A stretch of DNA of 64,000 nucleotides, from the NCBI RefSeq assembly GCF_014284125.1, contig NZ_JACOFX010000003.1:62001-126000 (forward strand), in the 5' to 3' direction. The translations under genes were made by a program, and so were the position numbers. This DNA comes from Undibacterium umbellatum. Its GTDB lineage: Bacteria > Pseudomonadota > Gammaproteobacteria > Burkholderiales > Burkholderiaceae_D. Below the pieces are notes generated by a model. That model did not search any database. It was not told the origin of the DNA and worked only from the letters and a program-made list of their open reading frames with translations. Numbering within the stretch: position 1 is the stretch's first letter; every line of letters starts with the position of its first letter. This document shows, one piece after another, positions 46,925-54,349 of this stretch.

Positions 46925-46996
46925 ATTTTTCAGTGAAAAAGGCCGGCATCAGATGATGACCAGCCTCTTTCATATCTCCATTAGCTGTTAGCGAAA

Positions 46997-48109
46997 TCAG
47001 ACAGTTGTTTCGTCTTTGATGACGCCACGACGGATCTGATCAAGCTCAATAGACTCAAACAGAGCGCGGAAATTACCTTCGCCAAAACCCTGGTCGCCCT
47101 TGCGCTGGATGATTTCAAAGAAGATAGGGCCGATGACCGTGGTCGTGAAAATTTGCAACAGCAATTCACGCGATGTTTCTGTGCTCTTACCATCGATGAG
47201 GATACGCAGCTTGCGCAATTCTTCCAGATTTTCGTTATGACCAGGCAAGCGACGGTCAACCAGGTCATAGTAAGTTTCTATGGTGTCCTGGAATACGACG
47301 CCATTGGCTTTCATACCACTCACTGTGTCATAAATATTGTCGGTGCCCATGGCGATATGTTGCACGCCTTCACCGTGGTACAGATCCAGGTATTCTGCGA
47401 TCTGGGATTTGTCATCCGAAGATTCATTGATAGGAATGCGGATTTTGCCGCAAGGTGAAGTCATGGCTTTGGACTTCAGGCCTGTGTGTTTGCCAGCGAT
47501 ATCGAAGTAACGGATTTCGCGGAAGTTGAACAGGGTTTCATAGAAATCCGCCCATTCCTTCATGCGACCACGGTGTACATTGTGGGTCAGGTGGTCGATA
47601 TAAGTCAGGCCCTTGCCAACTGGGTTGGAGTCCACACCAGGGAGTGCCACGAAATCAGCATCGTAGATACTGATATTGCCGATGGCGCCTGCATCTGCGC
47701 CATCTTTGCCATGCCAGCGGTCAACGAAGTAAATCAGGGAATCACCGATGCCTTTGATGGCAGGGATATTCAATTCCATAGGGCCGGTTTTATTGTCAAA
47801 ACCCCAGGCGCCCAGTTCCAGTGCGCGTTTGTAGGCAGCGTTGGCATCCTTGACGCGGAAAGCGAATGCGCAAACGGACTGGCCATGTTTGCGGGCAAAT
47901 TTTTGTGCGAAAGAATCAGGTTCAGCATTGATGATGAAGTTCACTTCGCCCTGACGGAACAGTGTCACATCCTTGGTGCGATGCTTGGCTATCGCGGTGA
48001 AACCCATGGTGAGGAATAATTCGCCGAGTGCTTTTGGATCGGGTGCTGCGTACTCGATAAACTCAAAGCCATCGGTACCCATAGGGTTTTCCCAAGTTTG
48101 GATTGTCAT
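46997..48109 (-). CDS. hpd: 4-Hydroxyphenylpyruvate dioxygenase
   Basis: Converts 4-hydroxyphenylpyruvate to homogentisate in tyrosine catabolism. A 370-residue two-barrel vicinal-oxygen-chelate enzyme. The iron ligands are His in YIDHLTHNV (about 180), His in VQHIAMGTDN (about 260) and Glu in FRALFESIE (about 340). The upstream region contains an A+T-rich palindrome, and the divergent gene encodes an Lrp-type regulator. It is the first gene of an hpd-phhA unit; homogentisate dioxygenase is not in the window. Confidence 0.97.
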   Translation of the reverse strand: MTIQTWENPMGTDGFEFIEYAAPDPKALGELFLTMGFTAIAKHRTKDVTLFRQGEVNFIINAEPDSFAQKFARKHGQSVCAFAFRVKDANAAYKRALELGAWGFDNKTGPMELNIPAIKGIGDSLIYFVDRWHGKDGADAGAIGNISIYDADFVALPGVDSNPVGKGLTYIDHLTHNVHRGRMKEWADFYETLFNFREIRYFDIAGKHTGLKSKAMTSPCGKIRIPINESSDDKSQIAEYLDLYHGEGVQHIAMGTDNIYDTVSGMKANGVVFQDTIETYYDLVDRRLPGHNENLEELRKLRILIDGKSTETSRELLLQIFTTTVIGPIFFEIIQRKGDQGFGEGNFRALFESIELDQIRRGVIKDETTV

Positions 48110-48247
48110 GCCTGTCTCCTCAGTGTGATCATCAGTGTCCGCTGCAACTAGCCAATTTAAGACTGGCTTTGATGTAGCTCAAGCTCTCAGTATAGTCTGC
48201 AAAACGCGCCATATAATTGCAAAATAACCCAATGATTTATTGATTTG

Positions 48248-48262
48248 AGCAATAATATTGCT
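48248..48262. promoter_or_regulatory. Putative Lrp-type operator between hpd and its regulator
   Basis: AGCAAT-AAT-ATTGCT, a perfect dyad in very A+T-rich DNA, 26 bases before the regulator's start. Symmetry and place fit an autoregulatory Lrp site; not proven. Confidence 0.5.
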
Positions 48263-48287
48263 AAATTTATTTAATATGGGGCAGATT

Positions 48288-48791
48288 ATGCTTGAGGTTG
48301 AACTGGATAAGATAGACCGCAAGATCCTGGCGATTTTGCAGGCAGATGGCAGGCTCACCAATCAGGAAGTGGCAGAGCGCGTTAATCTCTCGCCCTCCCC
48401 CTGCCTGCGCCGCATCAAGCGCTTGGAAGACAGCGGCGTCATCCGCAAATACGTGGCCTTGCTGGAACCCGCCAAGATAGGCCTGGGCCTGCTGGCTTAT
48501 GTCAATGTGCGGCTGGAAAAGCATAGCGATAATCCCGGCAAGGGCGCTTCACGCTCACCCCGTGATGACTTCTCGGCCTCGGTAGGGCAGTGGCCAGAGG
48601 TGGTGGCCTGTTATGCCATGACGGGGGAAATGGATTATCTCTTGCGTGTGCATGTGGAAGACATGAATCACTTTTCGCGCTTCATGATGGAGACCTTGTT
48701 GCGGCATCCGGCGGTGCTGGATGTGAAGTCTAGTTTTGCCTTGCAGCAGATTAAGGATACGACAGCCTTGCCGGTGGTGGTGGGGGTATAA
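48288..48791 (+). CDS. Lrp/AsnC family regulator, probably of tyrosine catabolism
   Basis: A 167-residue Lrp-type protein with the winged helix (DRKILAILQADGRLTNQEVAERVNLSPSPCLRRIKRLE) and RAM domain (GEMDYLLRVHVEDM). Between the two halves lies an extended charged segment (HSDNPGKGASRSPRDDF) longer than the loop usual in Lrp. The ATG at 48288 follows GGGG; in-frame ATG 48276 is possible. Divergent from hpd-phhA, which it likely controls in response to an aromatic amino acid. Confidence 0.9.
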   Translation: MLEVELDKIDRKILAILQADGRLTNQEVAERVNLSPSPCLRRIKRLEDSGVIRKYVALLEPAKIGLGLLAYVNVRLEKHSDNPGKGASRSPRDDFSASVGQWPEVVACYAMTGEMDYLLRVHVEDMNHFSRFMMETLLRHPAVLDVKSSFALQQIKDTTALPVVVGV

Positions 48792-48879
48792 AGAGCACTG
48801 ACGGAGGCATCCTTAATATACTTAAGCTTCAAATTACGACTTGTACCTAGATTTCTAGATATTCAAGTAATCGACGATT

Positions 48880-49024
48880 GAGACACAGAGAAACCAGGTT
48901 TTGCTTTCCTCTTGATCTTCTCTGTGTCTCGGTGGTGTAGCCGGGACTTCGTGCGGTATGCCGCGCGCCTGCGTAACGAAGACTGCTTACAAGCAGTCTT
49001 TCCATCCTCTGTGGTGAAAGGTCT
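48880..49024. repeat. Intergenic inverted-repeat element
   Basis: GAGACACAGAGAA (48880-48892) pairs perfectly with TTCTCTGTGTCTC (48918-48930). Downstream, AAGACTGCTT (48979-48988) and AAGCAGTCTT (48991-49000) form a 10-bp hairpin with a two-base loop, in a GC-rich patch that splits the expected CTCTGTGTCTCGGTGG / CCTCTGTGGTGAAAGG pattern. Looks like one repeat interrupted by another. Confidence 0.65.
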
Positions 49025-49032
49025 TGGCTTAG

Positions 49033-49719
49033 CTACTTCGACCCACCCTTCATCCCCGGCAAATGTCTGAGCCATTTGGCAGCAGCGCGGGTATTTGCCT
49101 TGATGGTGTAGTCAATCGCTGCAACCTGTTCTTGCATGGCTTCTTTCAAGACGCTGGCGGCGTCGGCGGGCAGGATCTTCAAGTAGGCGTCGGCTTCGCC
49201 GTATTCGCGGTGGATTTCCATACCAGCTTTTTTGGCGATGTGTATCATGGTTTGATTCGATGACAGGCAATGCATGTACAAGGTGTCAATATCATCATTG
49301 CGGCAGTGAATGGCACCGCGTTCAAACAGTCTGGAGCCTATGCCCTTGCCGCGTGCTGAGGTGGAGACAGAAACGCCAAATTCGGCGACCTTGTCTTTAT
49401 CCGTGGCTTCATCATCCTCGGCGCGTGGCGCATAAGCCAGGTGGCCGACGCCGACGACGCGGAAATGGTGGCTGATGACGCCGAATACCTTGTCGCGGGA
49501 GAAATCGATGCCGTCTACATATTTTTCTATCATGGCATCCGGGAGATAAGTGCCAAAGCGTAGTAAGCGGTCACTTTCTTCGAGTCCAAGAAAATGTCTC
49601 AAGATGCGATGCCTGTCCTTTTCTGATAATTCCTTGACGAAAATGGTGGATTGCGATGGCTTTTTGGTAGAGTCTAGCAAGTGTTTTGGATCTTCTGGAA
49701 AAACGTCTGACGCATTCAT
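49033..49719 (-). CDS. GNAT family N-acetyltransferase
   Basis: A 228-residue protein with a GNAT core in the middle: VVGVGHLAYAP, then the acetyl-CoA motif VSTSARGKGIGSRLFERGA (about 118-136) and YMHCLSSNQTMIHIAKKAGM. A hydrophilic N-terminal extension of about 35 residues and a basic C-terminal helix flank it. The target is unknown. It stands alone, between a repeat element and cca. Confidence 0.86.
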   Translation of the reverse strand: MNASDVFPEDPKHLLDSTKKPSQSTIFVKELSEKDRHRILRHFLGLEESDRLLRFGTYLPDAMIEKYVDGIDFSRDKVFGVISHHFRVVGVGHLAYAPRAEDDEATDKDKVAEFGVSVSTSARGKGIGSRLFERGAIHCRNDDIDTLYMHCLSSNQTMIHIAKKAGMEIHREYGEADAYLKILPADAASVLKEAMQEQVAAIDYTIKANTRAAAKWLRHLPGMKGGSK

Positions 49720-49831
49720 AGCAGCTCCTTATGGGTAGCTTTTGTGCACTGCACAATGCATTGTAGATGATCTGTTTCGATTATTCCAGAAAAGCGCTAT
49801 TTTTGAGAATAAAACTTCTATTCTGTCCCAT

Positions 49832-51025
49832 TCATACGCTGGCGGCTTCCAGAGCTGCGATTCTGGCTGCCCGTATTGCCACTGGAATTTGTGACGGGGT
49901 GTTGACATATTGCCCTGCAATTTCACCGCCATTGACTTGTTGTGCCACTTCCAGCGCCTTGCCTAGCCGGGTTTGTGGTGCATATGTCTCGTCTGTCTGC
50001 GCATACAGGCAGGCTGCTGCACTCAATACGTCGAGGAAGCGCTGGGGTTTGCGATAGGCATCACAGCGCCCCAGTAAATCGATGATATCGGTAGCAGGCA
50101 GACTGATGGCTAGATTGATATGTAAATGCTCACGTGCCAGCATGACGGCGAGGTCGCGGCATTCTGCCGGTACTTTCAAGCGCTGGCTAATCGCATCGGC
50201 CACGGCCATGCGTTGCTTTTCTAGCGCCGTAGCGGTTTGCTCATTGACCTGATCTGCGGTCAGATCGTGCAAGAGTACGGCATAACGTGTAGTCAGCGGC
50301 TGCTTGTTTGTTGCCGTTGCATCCAGCAATTGCATCAATTGCTCAGCCCGGCAGGAGTTAGCCGCGGCCGGTATATTCCATTGTCTATCAATCTCGGGTA
50401 ATAAGCGTTGCAGTGCGCCGCAACTGCGCAAGACTTCAAACATACGGGAAGGACGCACTTCCATCAAGCCGCGTGAAATTTCTTGCCATACACGTTCTGG
50501 CACCAGGGCATCAACTTCACCAGCGGCCACCATGGTTTGCATGAGGGCCGTGGTTTCTGCGGCTACGCTGAAATCTTGAGGCGGTGTGGCAAAGCGTGCT
50601 GCGAAGCGGGCCAGGCGCAATATGCGTACCGGGTCTTCACAAAATGCCATGGAGACATGGCGAAACACGCGGTTTTTCAGATCTTGCAAACCACCGTAGG
50701 GGTCAATGATATTGCCGTCATCATCCTGCGCCATGGCATTGATGCTGAGGTCGCGGCGTATCAAATCCTGTTCCAGCGTGACATTGGCATCGGTGTGAAA
50801 GACAAAGCCCTTGTAACCGGCGGCTGTCTTGCGTTCAGTGCGAGCCAGCGCATATTCGTCATGGGTCTTGGGATGCAGGAATACCGGGAAATCTTTACCG
50901 ACAGGCAAGAAGCCCTGGGCCAGCATCTCTTCTGGCGATGCGCCTACCACGACGTAATCGCGGTCTTGGACTGGATGACCGAGCAAGGCGTCGCGTACCG
51001 CACCACCAACTATATAAGTCTTCAT
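49832..51025 (-). CDS. cca: CCA-adding tRNA nucleotidyltransferase
   Basis: Adds or repairs the 3' CCA of tRNAs. A 397-residue class II enzyme. YIVGGAVRDALLG and DRDYVVVG hold the catalytic acidic residues, RRDLSINAMA and EDPVRILRLARFAARF follow, and a C-terminal HD-type domain is present. That domain keeps the HD pair (LLHDLTAD, about 260) but lacks the GKG...HxGH pattern seen in E. coli Cca, so its phosphatase or phosphodiesterase activity may be lost. MKTYIVGG at 51025 is the family's usual start; upstream ATGs overlap the GST gene. Confidence 0.94.
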   Translation of the reverse strand: MKTYIVGGAVRDALLGHPVQDRDYVVVGASPEEMLAQGFLPVGKDFPVFLHPKTHDEYALARTERKTAAGYKGFVFHTDANVTLEQDLIRRDLSINAMAQDDDGNIIDPYGGLQDLKNRVFRHVSMAFCEDPVRILRLARFAARFATPPQDFSVAAETTALMQTMVAAGEVDALVPERVWQEISRGLMEVRPSRMFEVLRSCGALQRLLPEIDRQWNIPAAANSCRAEQLMQLLDATATNKQPLTTRYAVLLHDLTADQVNEQTATALEKQRMAVADAISQRLKVPAECRDLAVMLAREHLHINLAISLPATDIIDLLGRCDAYRKPQRFLDVLSAAACLYAQTDETYAPQTRLGKALEVAQQVNGGEIAGQYVNTPSQIPVAIRAARIAALEAASV

Positions 51026-51041
51026 GTAGCCGTTGCCGTTC

Positions 51042-51755
51042 TTATTCGCCATGACGGTTGTCATGACCGGGCATGGATTCGGTTTCCATCAATGCTTCCC
51101 GCACCCATAATGCGACTGCAGGGTGTGCTATCACGCGGTCGACATAGGCTTGCAGGGCTGGTGCCAGTGAGACACCATAAGTGCGGAAGCGCATGACCAC
51201 CGGCGCATAGAATGCATCGGCAATAGAGAATGCACCGAACAGGAATTCATGGGCGCCGTAGGATGCCAGACAATCTTCCCAGATTTCACTGATGCGGCCT
51301 ATGTCCGCTTGCGAGCCTATTGTGCGGCCCTTGCCAAACAGGTCGGCACGGATATTCATTGGCATGTCAAAACGCAGTGAAGAGAAGCCGGAATGCATTT
51401 CGGCACAGATGCTGCGCGCCGTGGCCCTGGCAGCGACATCTTCTGGCCACAGATTAAGTATGGAAAATTGTTCGGCCAGGTACTCGCAAATTGCCAGTGA
51501 ATCCCATACAGTGATTTCACCCGCCAGCAAGACTGGCACACGACCGGCAGCAGAGTATTCAGCAATGCGGTTGGTGGTATCTGGCTGGTTCAGCAGTATG
51601 CGTATTTCTTCGAAGGGTATACCAAAAGCCTTCATCAGTACCCAGGGGCGCATGGACCAGGAGGAATAATTTTTGTTGCCTATCACCAGGCGCAAACCGG
51701 CCCGGTGCTGGTCCAGCAAGGCGGCCAGTGCAGGTTGCATTTCAGTATCTTGCAT
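51042..51755 (-). CDS. Glutathione S-transferase family protein
   Basis: A 237-residue GST. The N-terminal thioredoxin-like domain has the subfamily motif IGNKNYSSWSMRPWVLMKAF and the cis-proline region RVPVLL; WDSLAICEYLAE follows, and the helical C-terminal domain has the conserved SIADAFYAPV. Soluble; the substrate is unknown. It lies between slt (10 bases from its stop to the GST start) and cca, all leftward, so these three are probably one transcript. Confidence 0.92.
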   Translation of the reverse strand: MQDTEMQPALAALLDQHRAGLRLVIGNKNYSSWSMRPWVLMKAFGIPFEEIRILLNQPDTTNRIAEYSAAGRVPVLLAGEITVWDSLAICEYLAEQFSILNLWPEDVAARATARSICAEMHSGFSSLRFDMPMNIRADLFGKGRTIGSQADIGRISEIWEDCLASYGAHEFLFGAFSIADAFYAPVVMRFRTYGVSLAPALQAYVDRVIAHPAVALWVREALMETESMPGHDNRHGE

Positions 51756-51766
51756 GATGTCTACAC

Positions 51767-53734
51767 TTAAAGATTGGCAGGAACATCGGATTCAGTGGCC
51801 GTCATGCCCTTGGGGACGACCATGCCCAGACGTTTCTTCAGTGACTGCGGTTTTTTCTCAAACAGGGCAGCGTAGTAAGTCGCATTCGACAATACGTTTT
51901 TGACATAGCCGCGGGTTTCATTGAAAGGAATGGTCTCGGCAAAAATGGCTCCTTCCACCGGACGTGTCAGTTTGGAACGCCAGGCGCGCGGGCGGCCAGG
52001 GCCAGCGTTATAAGCAGCGGATGCCAGAGCCTGCGAGCCACCCAGGTCGGTCAATACCATGTTCAGATAATTGGTGCCAAGCGCAATATTGGTTTCCACA
52101 TCATTGACTTGGGTAGGTACAAAATTACCGAGGCCAATCTTCTTGGCAACATAGCGCGCAGTAGCTGGCATCAATTGCATCAGGCCAGATGCACCCACAT
52201 GCGATTTGGCATTCATGATGAAGCGTGATTCCTGGCGTATCAAACCATATACCCAGGCCATGTCCATGCCCAGTGCCTGGGTAGTCTTGTACATGCTGTC
52301 GTTGAATGGCGTAGGGTAACGCTGGCTGAAATCCAGTTCACCCTTGGTGCGGTCGGAGGTGTTGACCATGCGGTCGAGTAAGTTGTTTTTCCTTGCCAGT
52401 TCGGCTGCAGCCAGATGCTGGCGCTCGCTCATCTTGCGCAACTCCCAATTCCATTCACGCGTGCCTTCGAAGCGCAAATTCATGGCATAGAATTTCAGTG
52501 CCCTTTGCAAATTGGGATTTCTTTCCATCGGCGCCAGCTCTTCTGGCGTTACTGGTTTGACGGTGCCGGGGACACCTATTTTTTGTCCCTGTTCTTCCAG
52601 GGCAAGTTGACCATAGAAATGCAATTGATCGGCGATGCTGGCGAACTGGGCGCGCGCTTCTTCATGCTTGCCTTCGGCTTTTAATGCGCGGCCATACCAG
52701 TAAACCCAGGCCGGGTCTGCCTTCAGGCTGGCAGGCATGGCGGTGATGCTGGACTTCACCAGCTTCCAGTCCCCTTCACGCAAGGCTGTACGGGTGCGCC
52801 ATTGATGGGCTTCTTGTGTCAAGACTGCGCCTTCGGCTTTTTGCCAGTAAGCCAGGGCTTCCGGTTCCAGTTTTTGTGCGGCTTGCATGGCGATCTGCGC
52901 CCAGCCCAGGGCTTTTTCATTGTCCGTGAATAAGTTCCTGTGACGACTCAGGGTTTCTGCTGCCTGCTCATGATCAGATTTTGCCAGGCGTCCCAAGGCA
53001 ATCAGATACAGTTCGTGGGCGGCATGCCCGGCATCCGGGGCTTTCTTTAGCATGCCAGCCGGTTTGTCCACGGCTTCTGTAACTTGCTTTTCTGATACAT
53101 TCAGCAATTTACCCAGGCGTTGTGCCAGTGGCAAGGCGCCGTTTTCTGCCGCCATGCGCATTTGCGCCCACAAATCATCCTGGTTGAATTGTCCATTCGT
53201 CGTCAGGTAAGTGACCAGGGCATAGCAGCCTTCTCCATAGTCACGCGGGCTATTGAGCAAATTGCGCGCTTCTGTTGCCACTTTGTGCTGCTTTACTGCC
53301 TTGGAAAGCAAGGAATAGCAGCGCAACTGATTATCATCTGCGACAACAAATTGTGGATATTGCTGATCAAACAAGTCCCATTCGCCACGCCTGCCCAGCA
53401 GCAAGAGCCAGTCATTGCGTAGCCGGTCAGCGATGGCGCTACCTTCATACTTGCTGATAAAGTCACGGAATTCAGCGTTGGTCGTTTTTACCAGGCGTGA
53501 GCGCAGGCGGTAATAATCGACATAGGAGAGGATGTCATAATTCTTCAATGCCGCTGCATGTTGCTCGGTGCTGGCGGCGTCTTCATGGAAGGCGGCATCA
53601 CGCAAGGCCATGAAACGGTCATCATCATTGGCAATCAGGCTCCTTTTCGCTGGCGCTGCATAGGCGAAAGGACTTGTTGCGAAACCTGCTAAGATCATCA
53701 GGCTAAGACCAGCTAAACTTTTTTTCACAGACAT
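51767..53734 (-). CDS. slt: Soluble lytic murein transglycosylase
   Basis: Cleaves peptidoglycan glycan strands to 1,6-anhydro ends in the periplasm. A 655-residue Slt70-type protein: signal peptide (1-26, SPFAYA), a long alpha-superhelical region and a C-terminal lysozyme-like domain. The catalytic Glu lies in GLIRQESRF (about 502), with GASGLMQLMPATA and NVETNIALGTNYL-type motifs after it. ATG 53734 starts at the signal peptide; the frame is open 59 residues further but that stretch is not family-like. Divergent from the cyclo-ligase gene. Confidence 0.95.
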   Translation of the reverse strand: MSVKKSLAGLSLMILAGFATSPFAYAAPAKRSLIANDDDRFMALRDAAFHEDAASTEQHAAALKNYDILSYVDYYRLRSRLVKTTNAEFRDFISKYEGSAIADRLRNDWLLLLGRRGEWDLFDQQYPQFVVADDNQLRCYSLLSKAVKQHKVATEARNLLNSPRDYGEGCYALVTYLTTNGQFNQDDLWAQMRMAAENGALPLAQRLGKLLNVSEKQVTEAVDKPAGMLKKAPDAGHAAHELYLIALGRLAKSDHEQAAETLSRHRNLFTDNEKALGWAQIAMQAAQKLEPEALAYWQKAEGAVLTQEAHQWRTRTALREGDWKLVKSSITAMPASLKADPAWVYWYGRALKAEGKHEEARAQFASIADQLHFYGQLALEEQGQKIGVPGTVKPVTPEELAPMERNPNLQRALKFYAMNLRFEGTREWNWELRKMSERQHLAAAELARKNNLLDRMVNTSDRTKGELDFSQRYPTPFNDSMYKTTQALGMDMAWVYGLIRQESRFIMNAKSHVGASGLMQLMPATARYVAKKIGLGNFVPTQVNDVETNIALGTNYLNMVLTDLGGSQALASAAYNAGPGRPRAWRSKLTRPVEGAIFAETIPFNETRGYVKNVLSNATYYAALFEKKPQSLKKRLGMVVPKGMTATESDVPANL

Positions 53735-53767
53735 CTTTTGACAGTTTGAGATTACATTTCTGACAGT

Positions 53768-54346
53768 ATGACACAGCCCAAGAATAGCGCACACAAACTC
53801 AGCGTTGAAACAGCGCAAAGCCGCACTGAATTGCGTCAGTTTTTGCGACAACAACGCCAGGCCATTACGCCGGAACAGAAAAGCTTGCTGGATGCTGAAT
53901 TGGGAAAGCAATTGCTGTTATGGTGTCAACAAAATACACCCGCCAGCCTGGCTGTGTATTGGCCGATACAGGCAGAACCGGACTTGCGTCCCTATTATCA
54001 GCAATTGCAGGAGCAGGGCGTGCAACTGGCCTTGCCGCTGGTGATAGCCAAAGACATGCCTTTAAGCTTTTTGTCCTGGCAGGCAGGGGATGCCATGACA
54101 GTCGATTCCTATGGTATTGCCATTCCGGCGCACGGGCGTCTGGTGGCGCAGCCTGAAGTCTTGCTTATCCCTTGCCTGGGCTGGAATGCGGCAGGCTACC
54201 GCCTGGGTTATGGCGGCGGCTTTTATGACCGTACTCTTGCCGTTGCACCACGGCCCAGGGCGATCGGTATGGCCTATGCCTGCACCCAGGCAGAATTTGC
54301 AGCGCAGGAACATGATATTCCCATGGATTGCATAATCTCCGCCTGA
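53768..54346 (+). CDS. 5-Formyltetrahydrofolate cyclo-ligase
   Basis: A 192-residue enzyme that converts 5-formyl-THF to 5,10-methenyl-THF with ATP. The signature GYRLGYGGGFYDRTL (about 140-153) and the N-terminal arginine-rich helix LRQFLRQQRQAI are typical. It is 33 bases from the divergent slt start and 3 bases from the stop of the convergent TPR gene, so there is no room for a 6S RNA, which sits next to this gene in enterics. Confidence 0.93.
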   Translation: MTQPKNSAHKLSVETAQSRTELRQFLRQQRQAITPEQKSLLDAELGKQLLLWCQQNTPASLAVYWPIQAEPDLRPYYQQLQEQGVQLALPLVIAKDMPLSFLSWQAGDAMTVDSYGIAIPAHGRLVAQPEVLLIPCLGWNAAGYRLGYGGGFYDRTLAVAPRPRAIGMAYACTQAEFAAQEHDIPMDCIISA

Positions 54347-54349
54347 GTT

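Noticed and set aside
46028-48109. hpd and phhA as part of the ebo/VioB-like locus
   Set aside because: They lie 9 kb away behind housekeeping genes, have their own regulator and form an ordinary catabolic unit; aromatic chemistry alone is not enough to link them.
53735-53767. 6S RNA next to the 5-formyl-THF cyclo-ligase gene, as in enterics
   Set aside because: Only 33 bases separate the flanking genes on one side and 3 on the other.
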